Positions 43,924 to 52,999 of a stretch of 64,000 bases of DNA are shown piece by piece. Each line of letters starts with the position of its first letter. Positions within the stretch are counted from its first letter, which is position 1. The DNA is from Hyphomicrobiales bacterium (GTDB lineage Bacteria > Pseudomonadota > Alphaproteobacteria > Rhizobiales > Beijerinckiaceae), in contig UBZM01000016.1 of NCBI GenBank assembly GCA_900470095.1, positions 124,746-188,745 of the forward strand. The letters are read 5' to 3'. The notes under the pieces are model-generated. The model saw nothing but the letters and a program-made list of their open reading frames with translations, made no database searches and was not told the DNA's origin. The position numbers and the translations under genes were made by a program.

Positions 43924-44220
43924 CTAGACCATCCTCAGCCCGACCACGGCCAGCACTCCAACGGCAACGACAGCCAGCAGCGGCAGCCGCGTTGCGGCGA
44001 GTGCGGCGAGGAGTGCGGCTCCGGTCTCCGGCCAGCCGGTCGCCAGCGCACTCGGCGCGATGACCGCGACCAGCACCGCCGGTGGAATGGCGTCGAAGGC
44101 TGCCTGCGCCCGCGGGGAAAGATCGAGCCGCCCGGCCAGCGCCAGTCCGGCGATCCGCGTCAGATAGGTGACGGCCGCCATACCCAGGATGGCGACGAGA
44201 TTCAACGTGTCGAGCGTCAC
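43924..44220 (-). CDS. azlD: AzlD-family branched-chain amino acid export subunit
   Basis: A 98-residue membrane protein with about four hydrophobic helices (AILGMAAVTYLTRIAGLALA, AAFDAIPPAVLVAVIAPSAL, LLALVAVGVL-like end). AzlD is the small partner of AzlC in branched-chain amino acid or azaleucine export. The start is GTG 44220, overlapping the azlC stop by four bases (GTGA). The long frame through this region on the same strand is an out-of-frame shadow of azlC. Confidence 0.88.
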   Translation of the reverse strand: MTLDTLNLVAILGMAAVTYLTRIAGLALAGRLDLSPRAQAAFDAIPPAVLVAVIAPSALATGWPETGAALLAALAATRLPLLAVVAVGVLAVVGLRMV

Positions 44221-44927
44221 GACTTCACGCCCTCCGCAAGCACAGCTGGCTCTGTCCCCGCAGCCAGCCAGGCGGCCAGCAGACCGCTCAGCGCCCCTGC
44301 CGCGACATGCCAGGGCGGCCCGACGAGCTTGTAGGTCAGCGCCGATGCGATACCGGCGGCCGCCACCGTCCAGAACGTCACCCTGCCCTTCCAGAACGAG
44401 GCGACCAGGGCGATGAACAGCGCCGTGAAGGCAAAATCGGCCCCCAGATTGCGCGGGTCGCCCATTGCCGCTCCTACTGTCGCGCCCATCGTCGTAGTCA
44501 TCAGCCAGCATGAAACGAAGGGAACGATCATGCCGAACCAGTAGGCGGGCGTGAGTTGCCGCACGCGGGCGCGCTTCTCGGCCAGCGCCCAGTTCTCGTC
44601 GGCCATGTAGTACAGACCCATCAGCTTCTGGGCCGGGCTGAAACGCCCGAGCTTTGGCGCGATAGACGCACTCATCAGCACATGGCGGGCATTGATCAGC
44701 AGGGTCGAGAAAATGATGGCAAAGACCGGCGCCGGGCTTGCCCAGAGTTCCACCGCAGCGAACTGCGCCCCGCCGGCGAAGACCAGCGCCCCCATGACGA
44801 AGACCTCGAGCGGCGAGAGGCCCTTGGCCGCCGCGAGCGCGCCAAAGAGCAGGCCGATCGGAACCGCAGCCACGGCGGCCGGCCAGATATCGCTGAAGCC
44901 CAGACGGGCATCGTCGAGGACGGACAT
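44217..44927 (-). CDS. azlC: AzlC-family branched-chain amino acid permease (exporter)
   Basis: A 236-residue membrane protein with five or more helices. Family marks are AAVPIGLLFGALAAAKGLSP, ALVFAGGAQFAAVELWASPA, IIFSTLLINARHVLMSASIA and the ADENWAL segment. With AzlD it exports branched-chain or related amino acids. It follows the AraC gene by 12 bp, so that regulator is in the same unit and probably senses the exported compound. Confidence 0.92.
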   Translation of the reverse strand: MSVLDDARLGFSDIWPAAVAAVPIGLLFGALAAAKGLSPLEVFVMGALVFAGGAQFAAVELWASPAPVFAIIFSTLLINARHVLMSASIAPKLGRFSPAQKLMGLYYMADENWALAEKRARVRQLTPAYWFGMIVPFVSCWLMTTTMGATVGAAMGDPRNLGADFAFTALFIALVASFWKGRVTFWTVAAAGIASALTYKLVGPPWHVAAGALSGLLAAWLAAGTEPAVLAEGVKS

Positions 44928-44939
44928 GCAAACAGCCCT

Positions 44940-45803
44940 TCAGGCCAGATGGGCAGCGCGGAAAGCGCCCGGGGTGACGCCGAGCCGCGCCTTGAAGGCG
45001 CGGGTCAGATGCGCCTGGTCGCAAAAGCCGGTCGCCGCCGCAACGTCGCCGGGCATCTCGCCACGGCGCAGGCGTTCCCGCGCCCGACGGACGCGGATGT
45101 CGACGAGATAGGCGTGCGGCGTCAGGCCGGTCTCGCGACGGAAGGCCCGGATCAGATGATGTCGTGGCAACCCGCTCCGCCGCGCCATCTCGGCCAGCGA
45201 CAGGTCCTCGTCATAGCGTTGCTCAAGCAGCGCACGCGTCTCGGCGATCGGCCCGCGCTCGCGCCCTACCGGACGCACCGAAAGATCGGCATGCCGCGCC
45301 AGGCAGAAGGCGTAGGCGCGCAAAAGCCCCTCTTCACCCGCCAGGGCATCGCCGCTTTCCTCCAGCAGACGGTGCGCGGCAGAGAACAGTGCGGCAGCCT
45401 CCGGGTCGTGAACGCAGGGTTCGGCGAAGAACGGCGTGCCAAGCACCTCGTGGCCGGTCAGCGAGGCCGCAACCTCCTGCATCAGTTCGACGGTAGGATA
45501 GGTCATGCGGTAGCGGTAGCCATCGGCATGCGGCAGCCCGTCATGGACATCGAGCGGATGGTTGAACACCATGTCGCCGGCATGGGCGTAAAGCCGCTGG
45601 CCCCGTGCGTGCCAGATTTCGCAGCCCGCTTCGATCGTGCCGATCGCATAGGTCTCGTGCGCATGCGGGGCGTAGGAATGCGTCTGGAACTTCGCCGACA
45701 GGCATTCCAGCCCCGCGAAACGTGAGGCCGTGAAGATGCGCGCGTGCTCCCCCGCCAGCAGCGGAGTCTCCAGCAGCGCTTCGCCTTGGCTGATCAATTC
45801 CAT
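44940..45803 (-). CDS. AraC-family regulator of azlCD
   Basis: A 287-residue AraC-type regulator. The N-terminal half is a cupin-like ligand domain (YAPHAHETYAIGTIEAGCEI, YAHAGDMVFNHPLDVHDGLP); the C-terminal 100 residues hold two helix-turn-helix motifs (DLSLAEMARRSGLPRHHLIR and VAAATGFCDQAHLTRAFKAR). The start MELISQGEAL at 45803 is chosen over one 78 bp upstream. It precedes azlC on the same strand by 12 bp, a common pairing for AzlC exporters. Confidence 0.88.
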   Translation of the reverse strand: MELISQGEALLETPLLAGEHARIFTASRFAGLECLSAKFQTHSYAPHAHETYAIGTIEAGCEIWHARGQRLYAHAGDMVFNHPLDVHDGLPHADGYRYRMTYPTVELMQEVAASLTGHEVLGTPFFAEPCVHDPEAAALFSAAHRLLEESGDALAGEEGLLRAYAFCLARHADLSVRPVGRERGPIAETRALLEQRYDEDLSLAEMARRSGLPRHHLIRAFRRETGLTPHAYLVDIRVRRARERLRRGEMPGDVAAATGFCDQAHLTRAFKARLGVTPGAFRAAHLA

Positions 45804-45887
45804 GGCCGGCAGGATACAGCGAATACCGGCCCCGTTGTCTTGAAGAAAAGTGATGGCGACGATCACACGGACCATCGCCATCCGATC

Positions 45888-47129
45888 TCAGCCGGCCAGG
45901 GCTGGCGCCGCGCCGCTGGCGGCCGGGGGCTCGCGGCCCAGGCCGAGGACGAGGGCAGCACCGAGCAGCGTCGCGGTGGCGAGATAGCCGACGGCCCCCA
46001 ATGCGCCGAGATGGTCGACCAGCAATCCACCGAAGATCGCTCCGCCCGCAATCGCGACCTGGAAGGCGGCGACGAGAAGGCCGCCCGCAGCTTCAGCCTG
46101 ATCGGCCGCGACGCGCACCGTCCAGGTCTGGATGCCGACCGGCAGGAAGCCGAAGGCGAAGCCCCACAGCGCAATCGCGAGGCCGGAAACGACGATAGAG
46201 GCGCCGAAGAGGAGCAGCGTGAGCGCTGCCAGGCCAATGGCGAGCGAGCCAAGCACGACGGCGGCCTTGACGCTGCGTGCGACAACGGCGCCGCCGGCGA
46301 AATTGCCGAAGAAGCCACCGACACCATAGGCCAGCAGGACCAGCGAGATCGCTTCGACCTTCAGCAGCGGCACCTGCTCCAGGAACGGGCGAACATAGGT
46401 GAATCCGGCGAAGTGCCCGGAGATGATGACCAGAACGGCGAACAGGACCAGCCGGATGCTCGGCCGCCCCAGCAGCTCGAAGAGGGTACCGATGCTTGGC
46501 GCAGCCAGCGGCGGCAACTTCGGCAGCGTCAGCACCTGGGCGAGCAGCGTCACCGCGCCGATCCCGGCGGAAATGGCAAAGACGGCGCGCCAGCCGATTG
46601 CCTCGCCCAGATAGGCGCCGATCGGTGCGGCGCTGACCGTCGCGACCGAGACGCCGGTGAAGATGATCGACATCGCCCGCGGCAGCAGCCTTGCCGGGAC
46701 CAGTCGCATAGCGGTTGCGGCCGCCATCGACCAGAAGCCACCAAGGCCGATGCCGAGCAGCAGGCGCGCGAAGAGAAGCGTCGTCAGCCCGGTGGCGACC
46801 GCAGCCAGCAGGCTCGATACCACCAGCAGCGACGTCAGCGCCCACATCACGATGCGCCTGTCGATGCCTCTGGTCATAATCGCGGTCGCGATACCGGCGA
46901 CCGCGCCGATGACGGCGGTCGCCGTCACGGCCTGTCCGGCCGCTCCGTCGCTGATGCCCAGATCGGCAGCGATCGGCGTGAGCAGGCTTGCCGGCAGGAA
47001 CTCGGCCGTGACCAGTCCGAACACGCCCATGGTGAGCGAGAAGATCGCCGGCCAGGCCGCCTCGGTGCGTTCCTCGATCTCGGCGGGGATGAATTGCGGG
47101 TCGGCGGTGGCGGAAAGAGTGTCGGACAT
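45888..47129 (-). CDS. MFS transporter (drug/sugar-efflux type, DHA1-like)
   Basis: A 413-residue major facilitator with twelve hydrophobic segments. The N-terminal half has TMGVFGLVTAEFLPASLLTP and the loop 2-3 motif IMTRGIDRRIVM, typical of the AraJ/NepI/YdhP efflux group. The likely substrate is a small metabolite, sugar or nucleoside. It is divergent from the AraC gene at 47227 with 97 bp between, so that regulator probably controls it. Confidence 0.9.
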   Translation of the reverse strand: MSDTLSATADPQFIPAEIEERTEAAWPAIFSLTMGVFGLVTAEFLPASLLTPIAADLGISDGAAGQAVTATAVIGAVAGIATAIMTRGIDRRIVMWALTSLLVVSSLLAAVATGLTTLLFARLLLGIGLGGFWSMAAATAMRLVPARLLPRAMSIIFTGVSVATVSAAPIGAYLGEAIGWRAVFAISAGIGAVTLLAQVLTLPKLPPLAAPSIGTLFELLGRPSIRLVLFAVLVIISGHFAGFTYVRPFLEQVPLLKVEAISLVLLAYGVGGFFGNFAGGAVVARSVKAAVVLGSLAIGLAALTLLLFGASIVVSGLAIALWGFAFGFLPVGIQTWTVRVAADQAEAAGGLLVAAFQVAIAGGAIFGGLLVDHLGALGAVGYLATATLLGAALVLGLGREPPAASGAAPALAG

Positions 47130-47226
47130 AGCGGTCTCCAGGACGTCGGACCCGACAAGTAGAGATGACGCCCTGGAGCTTCCATGTTAGGAAATCCGCA
47201 ATGCTTGATCATTCGTCCAGAATTCC

Positions 47227-48216
47227 ATGACCGATCCGCTGACAGAAATGCTCCGTGGCCTGCGGCTGGAGGGCGTCGACTATGCTCGCTTCCAGATGAC
47301 CGCCCCGTGGGGCCTGCTCTTTCCGGCCCAGCAGGCGGCGCGCTTCCATTTCGTCGCCGAACGCGGCTGCTGGCTCCGGACGCCGGAGAATGACTGGGTC
47401 CGTCTCGAGCAGGGCGATGCGGTTCTGCTGCCGCGCGGCGCCGAGCATGCTTTGGCGAGCGCGCCCGGCGCCTGCACCAAGCCGCTCGGACAATGCCAGC
47501 TCCAGACCGTCTGCGGCGACATCGCCGAAGCGCGCGGCGGCGGCGACGGCGAACAGACGATGTTCTTTAGCGGCAGCATGAACTTCAACGTCGATGGCCA
47601 GCACCCGCTGTTGCGGATGATGCCCGAACTGATGCGGATGCACGAACTTGCCGCCAACGAACCCGGCATCCCGCCCCTGCTCACGACCATGGCGTGCGAG
47701 CTTGCGCTCGACCGCGTCGGCGCCGGCAGCATCCTCACCCGCCTGGCCGACGTCGTCGCCGCTGCGCTGATCCGCTCCTGGGTCGAGCGGGGTTGCGGTG
47801 ATTCGACCGGCTGGGTCGCCGCGGCGCGCGATCCCGATATCGGGCGGGTCCTGGCCGCGATCCATCTCCATCCGAGCGAGGACTGGACCGTCGAGGCGCT
47901 TGCCCGGGTCATGCACGCCTCGCGCTCCGCCTTCGCCGAGCGCTTCGCCAGCGTCGTTGGCGAGACGCCGGCCCGTTACGTCGTGCAGGTCAGGATGCAT
48001 CAGGCCCGGCAATGGCTCGTCCGCGACCGGATGAAGATCGCCATTGTCGCGCGCCGGCTCGGCTATGAATCGGAGGCCGCCTTCAGCCGCGCCTTCAAGC
48101 GCGTCATCGGTGCCCCGCCAAGCCACTTCCGAGCGGCGGAAACGGACGGGTTGCCGGCCTTCGACGGCGATTCGCGGCCGGGCTCGGCGCCGCCGCAGCA
48201 GTTCGGCGGCACGTAA
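47227..48216 (+). CDS. AraC-family regulator divergent from the MFS gene
   Basis: A 329-residue AraC regulator with an N-terminal cupin-type domain (FVAERGCWLRTPENDWVRLE, GDAVLLPRGAEHALAS) and a C-terminal double helix-turn-helix (WTVEALARVMHASRSAFAER, VARRLGYESEAAFSRAFKRV). The domain pair is like cupin_6/AraC proteins that regulate adjacent transporters. A Pro/Gly-rich tail of about 20 residues follows. The divergent MFS exporter is the presumed target. Confidence 0.88.
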   Translation: MTDPLTEMLRGLRLEGVDYARFQMTAPWGLLFPAQQAARFHFVAERGCWLRTPENDWVRLEQGDAVLLPRGAEHALASAPGACTKPLGQCQLQTVCGDIAEARGGGDGEQTMFFSGSMNFNVDGQHPLLRMMPELMRMHELAANEPGIPPLLTTMACELALDRVGAGSILTRLADVVAAALIRSWVERGCGDSTGWVAAARDPDIGRVLAAIHLHPSEDWTVEALARVMHASRSAFAERFASVVGETPARYVVQVRMHQARQWLVRDRMKIAIVARRLGYESEAAFSRAFKRVIGAPPSHFRAAETDGLPAFDGDSRPGSAPPQQFGGT

Positions 48217-48316
48217 CGCAAGCCTCTGTGAGTTTGGGTTAGGGCCTGGCGCGCGCCGGGCCTCGCCGTCACTCTCGATCGCCGCGATGAATGCGTGCGG
48301 AATCGGCAAGACGGCC

Positions 48317-48341
48317 GGAACTATGTGCCGAGGAAGCGGTT
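48317..48341 (+). promoter_or_regulatory. EcfG-like promoter, GGAAC-N16-GGTT
   Basis: GGAAC at 48317-48321 and GGTT at 48338-48341, 16 nt apart, lie 45 bp before the start of a small secreted protein. One base differs from the CGTT -10 consensus. Confidence 0.4.
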
Positions 48342-48386
48342 TTCCCTTCGACCGCCGAGTGCCCGCTGGGCGGCGCTGTGATCCGA

Positions 48387-48665
48387 ATGGACACCATGAT
48401 CATGACAACCAGATCTCTCGCTTTCGCCGGCGCAATGGCTCTCACGATTTTCGCTTTACCTCTGACAGCGAGCGCTCAGGGCGTGCCGCGTGGGGCTGCC
48501 CAAGGCGCCGATATCGGCAACAGAGCAGCCGGAGCGGTCGGCGGCGTTGCAGGAGCGGTCGTTGGCGGAGTCGCCGGAGGCGTGGTTGGCGGTGTAAAGG
48601 GCGTCGTCGGCATTCCGCAGAACACCGGTACCCAAAACAGTCATCGCCACCAACATCGCCGCTGA
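48387..48665 (+). CDS. Small secreted glycine/valine-rich protein
   Basis: A 92-residue protein with a signal peptide (LAFAGAMALTIFALPLTASA) and a low-complexity region of repeated GGVAG/AVVGG units (about residues 45-73), ending in a His/Arg-rich tail. Three ATGs (48387, 48396, 48402) are possible. The glycine-zipper-like repeat suggests a membrane-associated or aggregating envelope protein. No family is recognised. The upstream EcfG-like promoter suggests stress-linked expression. Confidence 0.65.
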   Translation: MDTMIMTTRSLAFAGAMALTIFALPLTASAQGVPRGAAQGADIGNRAAGAVGGVAGAVVGGVAGGVVGGVKGVVGIPQNTGTQNSHRHQHRR

Positions 48666-48696
48666 TCGCCTTAGCTCGTATCCCGTTTAGACAGTC

Positions 48697-48722
48697 TCGT
48701 CACGGCGGGAGCGCCGCGACGA
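48697..48722. terminator. Hairpin between convergent small gene and ligA
   Basis: TCGTC-a-CGGCG and CGCCG-c-GACGA form a stem with one mismatch around a GGAG loop, 31 bp after one stop and 33 bp after the other. Confidence 0.5.
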
Positions 48723-48754
48723 AACAAGCCGATGGCAAGCGGCTTCAAGCAGCT

Positions 48755-50995
<2,241 letters not shown>

Positions 50996-51111
50996 TCATC
51001 AGGCGTATAATGACGGCGCTGGAATTGGATGCTCGACGCCTTCGGCGACTTGACCCAAGGATCGCGTCAGGACCGCCATTGCGCACCGGGCCAGAACCGG
51101 GAGGACTGCCG

Positions 51112-51930
51112 ATGGCCAATCTCGACAGCATGATCTCCAATGCTGACCGCAAGACGAATGCGCCTGCCAAGCCTGTCATTGAGCCACGCGTGCGCACCAT
51201 TACCACGGCCGATCTGCGCGACGCGCTCTGGCGCGGCTATGAGGACTTCATGGCCCAGCCGAGCCACCTCGTCTTCATCGCGCTGATCTATCCGATCGCG
51301 GGCGTCGTCATCGCTCAGCTCACCGTGAGCTATAACATCTTCCCCTTGCTGTTCCCGCTGCTGTCGGGCTTTGCCCTGCTCGGCCCATTCGCCGCTATCG
51401 GCCTCTACGAGATCAGTCGACGCCGGGAACGCGGCATGAACTCCTCATGGGCGCATGCCTTCGCGATCCTGAAATCCCGCTCGATCGGGACGATCCTTGC
51501 GCTCGGAGCCTTGCTGACCGGACTCTTCATCGCCTGGCTGCTCTCCGCCTGGCTGCTCTATCGCTGGCTTCTTGGCGGCATGCCCGTGACATCGATCAGC
51601 GGCTTCATCAGTGAGGTGCTGACGACACCAAACGGCTGGACCATGATCATCGTCGGCAACGCGCTCGGCGCGCTCTTCGCGATTACCGCCTTTTCGATGA
51701 CCGTGATCTCCTTCCCGCTGGTGCTCGACAAGCATGTCGATGTCGCGACGGCGATCCGCACCTCGGTTTCCGCGGTCGAAGCCAATCCGCGCGTCATGAT
51801 GATCTGGGGCCTGATGGTCACCGGCCTGCTCATCCTCGGCTGCCTGCCGGTGCTGGTCGGTCTCGTCCTGGTCATGCCGATCCTCGGCCATGCTACCTGG
51901 CATCTCTATCGTAAGGTCGTCGAGAAATAG
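51112..51930 (+). CDS. DUF2189-family integral membrane protein
   Basis: A 272-residue membrane protein with about six helices, including LVFIALIYPIAGVVIAQLTV, LLFPLLSGFALLGPFAAIGL and MMIWGLMVTGLLILGCLPVL. The motif GLYEISRRRERG and the overall layout fit DUF2189, a family of unknown function sometimes called cytochrome c oxidase-related. GGGAGG 7 nt before ATG 51112 fixes the start. It is divergent from ligA and followed by a strong hairpin. Confidence 0.85.
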   Translation: MANLDSMISNADRKTNAPAKPVIEPRVRTITTADLRDALWRGYEDFMAQPSHLVFIALIYPIAGVVIAQLTVSYNIFPLLFPLLSGFALLGPFAAIGLYEISRRRERGMNSSWAHAFAILKSRSIGTILALGALLTGLFIAWLLSAWLLYRWLLGGMPVTSISGFISEVLTTPNGWTMIIVGNALGALFAITAFSMTVISFPLVLDKHVDVATAIRTSVSAVEANPRVMMIWGLMVTGLLILGCLPVLVGLVLVMPILGHATWHLYRKVVEK

Positions 51931-51938
51931 TCCATCTC

Positions 51939-51969
51939 GTGCAACCGGGCCGGTTCGGCCCGGTTGCAC
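51939..51969 (+). terminator. Hairpin after the DUF2189 gene
   Basis: GTGCAACCGGGCC pairs perfectly with GGCCCGGTTGCAC over 13 bp around a 5-nt loop, starting 8 bp past the stop codon. No T-run follows directly. Confidence 0.7.
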
Positions 51970-52079
51970 CGAGCCCATTAAAAAATCTCCCGCAGCTTTG
52001 AACCTGACTCGCGGCTTCCGCGACCAAAGGTCATGAGGCTGCATCCCGCGGCCTCGCACAAAGCCAAGGGAGAGATTTC

Positions 52080-52385
52080 ATGACCGCCCGCACGATCCTC
52101 ACCGGCCTTGCCACCGCCTTCGTTCTTGGCACCGGTTCCCTCATTGGCGGCTCGCTGGCCACCGCCACCTCCGCGCAAGCCGCGCCTGGCTGGCACGGCC
52201 CTGGCCATCACGGCCATTTTGGCCACGGTTTTCATCATCCCCGCCCCTGGGGCTGGGGCCGCCCAGGTTGGGGCTACAGGCCGGTCTACGCCAGCACCTA
52301 TTACGGCGGCTGCTACAAGGTGTTCCGCCGTGGTTTCGTTCCCGGCGTCGGCCCGGTCGTTCGCCCGGTCACCATCTGCCGCTAG
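52080..52385 (+). CDS. Small secreted His/Gly/Pro-rich protein
   Basis: A 101-residue exported protein. The signal peptide (ILTGLATAFVLGTGSLIGGS...AQA) is followed by a histidine-glycine run (HGPGHHGHFGHGFHHP) and a Trp/Gly/Tyr-rich segment (WGWGRPGWGYRPVYASTYYG); two Cys lie near the end. Such proteins are common in Rhizobiales envelopes. The His cluster could bind metal (inference). GGGAGA precedes the ATG. Confidence 0.75.
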   Translation: MTARTILTGLATAFVLGTGSLIGGSLATATSAQAAPGWHGPGHHGHFGHGFHHPRPWGWGRPGWGYRPVYASTYYGGCYKVFRRGFVPGVGPVVRPVTICR

Positions 52386-52523
52386 ACGCCCATGAATTCG
52401 TCTGAAGAGGGTGTCGGAGCGATCCGGCTCCCTCTCGACGTACCGGGTGGCGATATCGTTCAGCAGCCCAGCCCACACGACCTTCGGGGTTCCCTCGCGC
52501 CTGCCCCCAGCCAACTCCGTGTG

Positions 52524-52548
52524 GGAACCTTTGCTCGCCGCACTGGTT
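52524..52548 (+). promoter_or_regulatory. EcfG-like promoter, GGAAC-N16-GGTT
   Basis: GGAAC at 52524-52528 and GGTT at 52545-52548, 16 nt apart, lie 75 bp before the 24-residue membrane protein. It has the same one-base departure from CGTT as the element at 48317. Confidence 0.4.
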
Positions 52549-52623
52549 CAGTTCTCGTCACAGCAGAATGGTGACGCTGAATCACGCGGGCGCCAGCAGC
52601 CCGATCCAAGCCGGGGGCTTCTC

Positions 52624-52698
52624 ATGAACAACATCATTTACATCGTCGGCCTCGTCGTCGTGGTCCTCGCCATCCTGTCCTTCCTGGGCCTGCGCTGA
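52624..52698 (+). CDS. Very small membrane protein, 24 residues
   Basis: MNNIIYIVGLVVVVLAILSF plus GLR is a single hydrophobic helix with a polar start and one positive C-terminal residue. I recall near-identical short proteins (x-IIYxVGLVVVVxAILSFxGLR) in many Rhizobiales genomes, where they are annotated as hypothetical. GGGGG lies 7-11 nt upstream of the ATG. The longer frame starting at 52411 is an unlikely extension. The function is unknown. Confidence 0.65.
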   Translation: MNNIIYIVGLVVVVLAILSFLGLR

Positions 52699-52721
52699 TC
52701 CCGGGCTGTGCCTGAGGGAAT

Positions 52722-52773
52722 CCGATAAGGGCAGGTTGACGAATACGAAGGCCCGATGGGGACGCCTTATCGG
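52722..52773. other. Long stem-loop between the small membrane gene and the helicase gene
   Basis: In the 301-bp gap 52699-52999, CCGATAAGG and CCTTATCGG form perfect 9-bp arms around 34 nt. It could be the 3' structure of the small gene's mRNA or a small RNA. The rest of the gap shows no coding signs apart from the terminator at 52917. Confidence 0.35.
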
Positions 52774-52916
52774 GGGACCCGGCATTTGACCGGCGCCGGC
52801 CCGCCACCATCCCGAGCCGCACCCTTCGCTCGCGAGGCCCGCTTCTGCACCGCCGCAGAAATGGCCCAGAACGCGCTGCCAGCACCTGCTCAAGACGGAC
52901 TGCATCACCGAAACAG

Positions 52917-52951
52917 GAAACGCCCCCTCCCAGCCTGGGAGGGGGCGTTTC
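52917..52951 (-). terminator. Terminator of the DEAD-box helicase gene
   Basis: A perfect 16-bp stem (GAAACGCCCCCTCCCA and its complement) around a 3-nt loop. On the minus strand it follows the helicase stop by 48 bp and is trailed by CTGTTTCG. The strongest hairpin in this part of the window. Confidence 0.8.
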
Positions 52952-52999
52952 TGAATGATCTCAAGCCCTGTCGCGAGCGCCGATGAATAACCGGGCCGA

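Noticed and set aside
43924-45024. A 366-residue minus-strand frame containing the AzlD protein at its end
   Set aside because: Only the last 98 codons are AzlD; the rest is an out-of-frame reading of azlC. The GTG at 44220 overlapping the azlC stop is the real start.
45744-47162. A 472-residue plus-strand open frame of Arg/Gln/Asp/Glu
   Set aside because: Exact antisense shadow of the MFS transporter; the hydrophobic codons of helices read as polar residues on the other strand.
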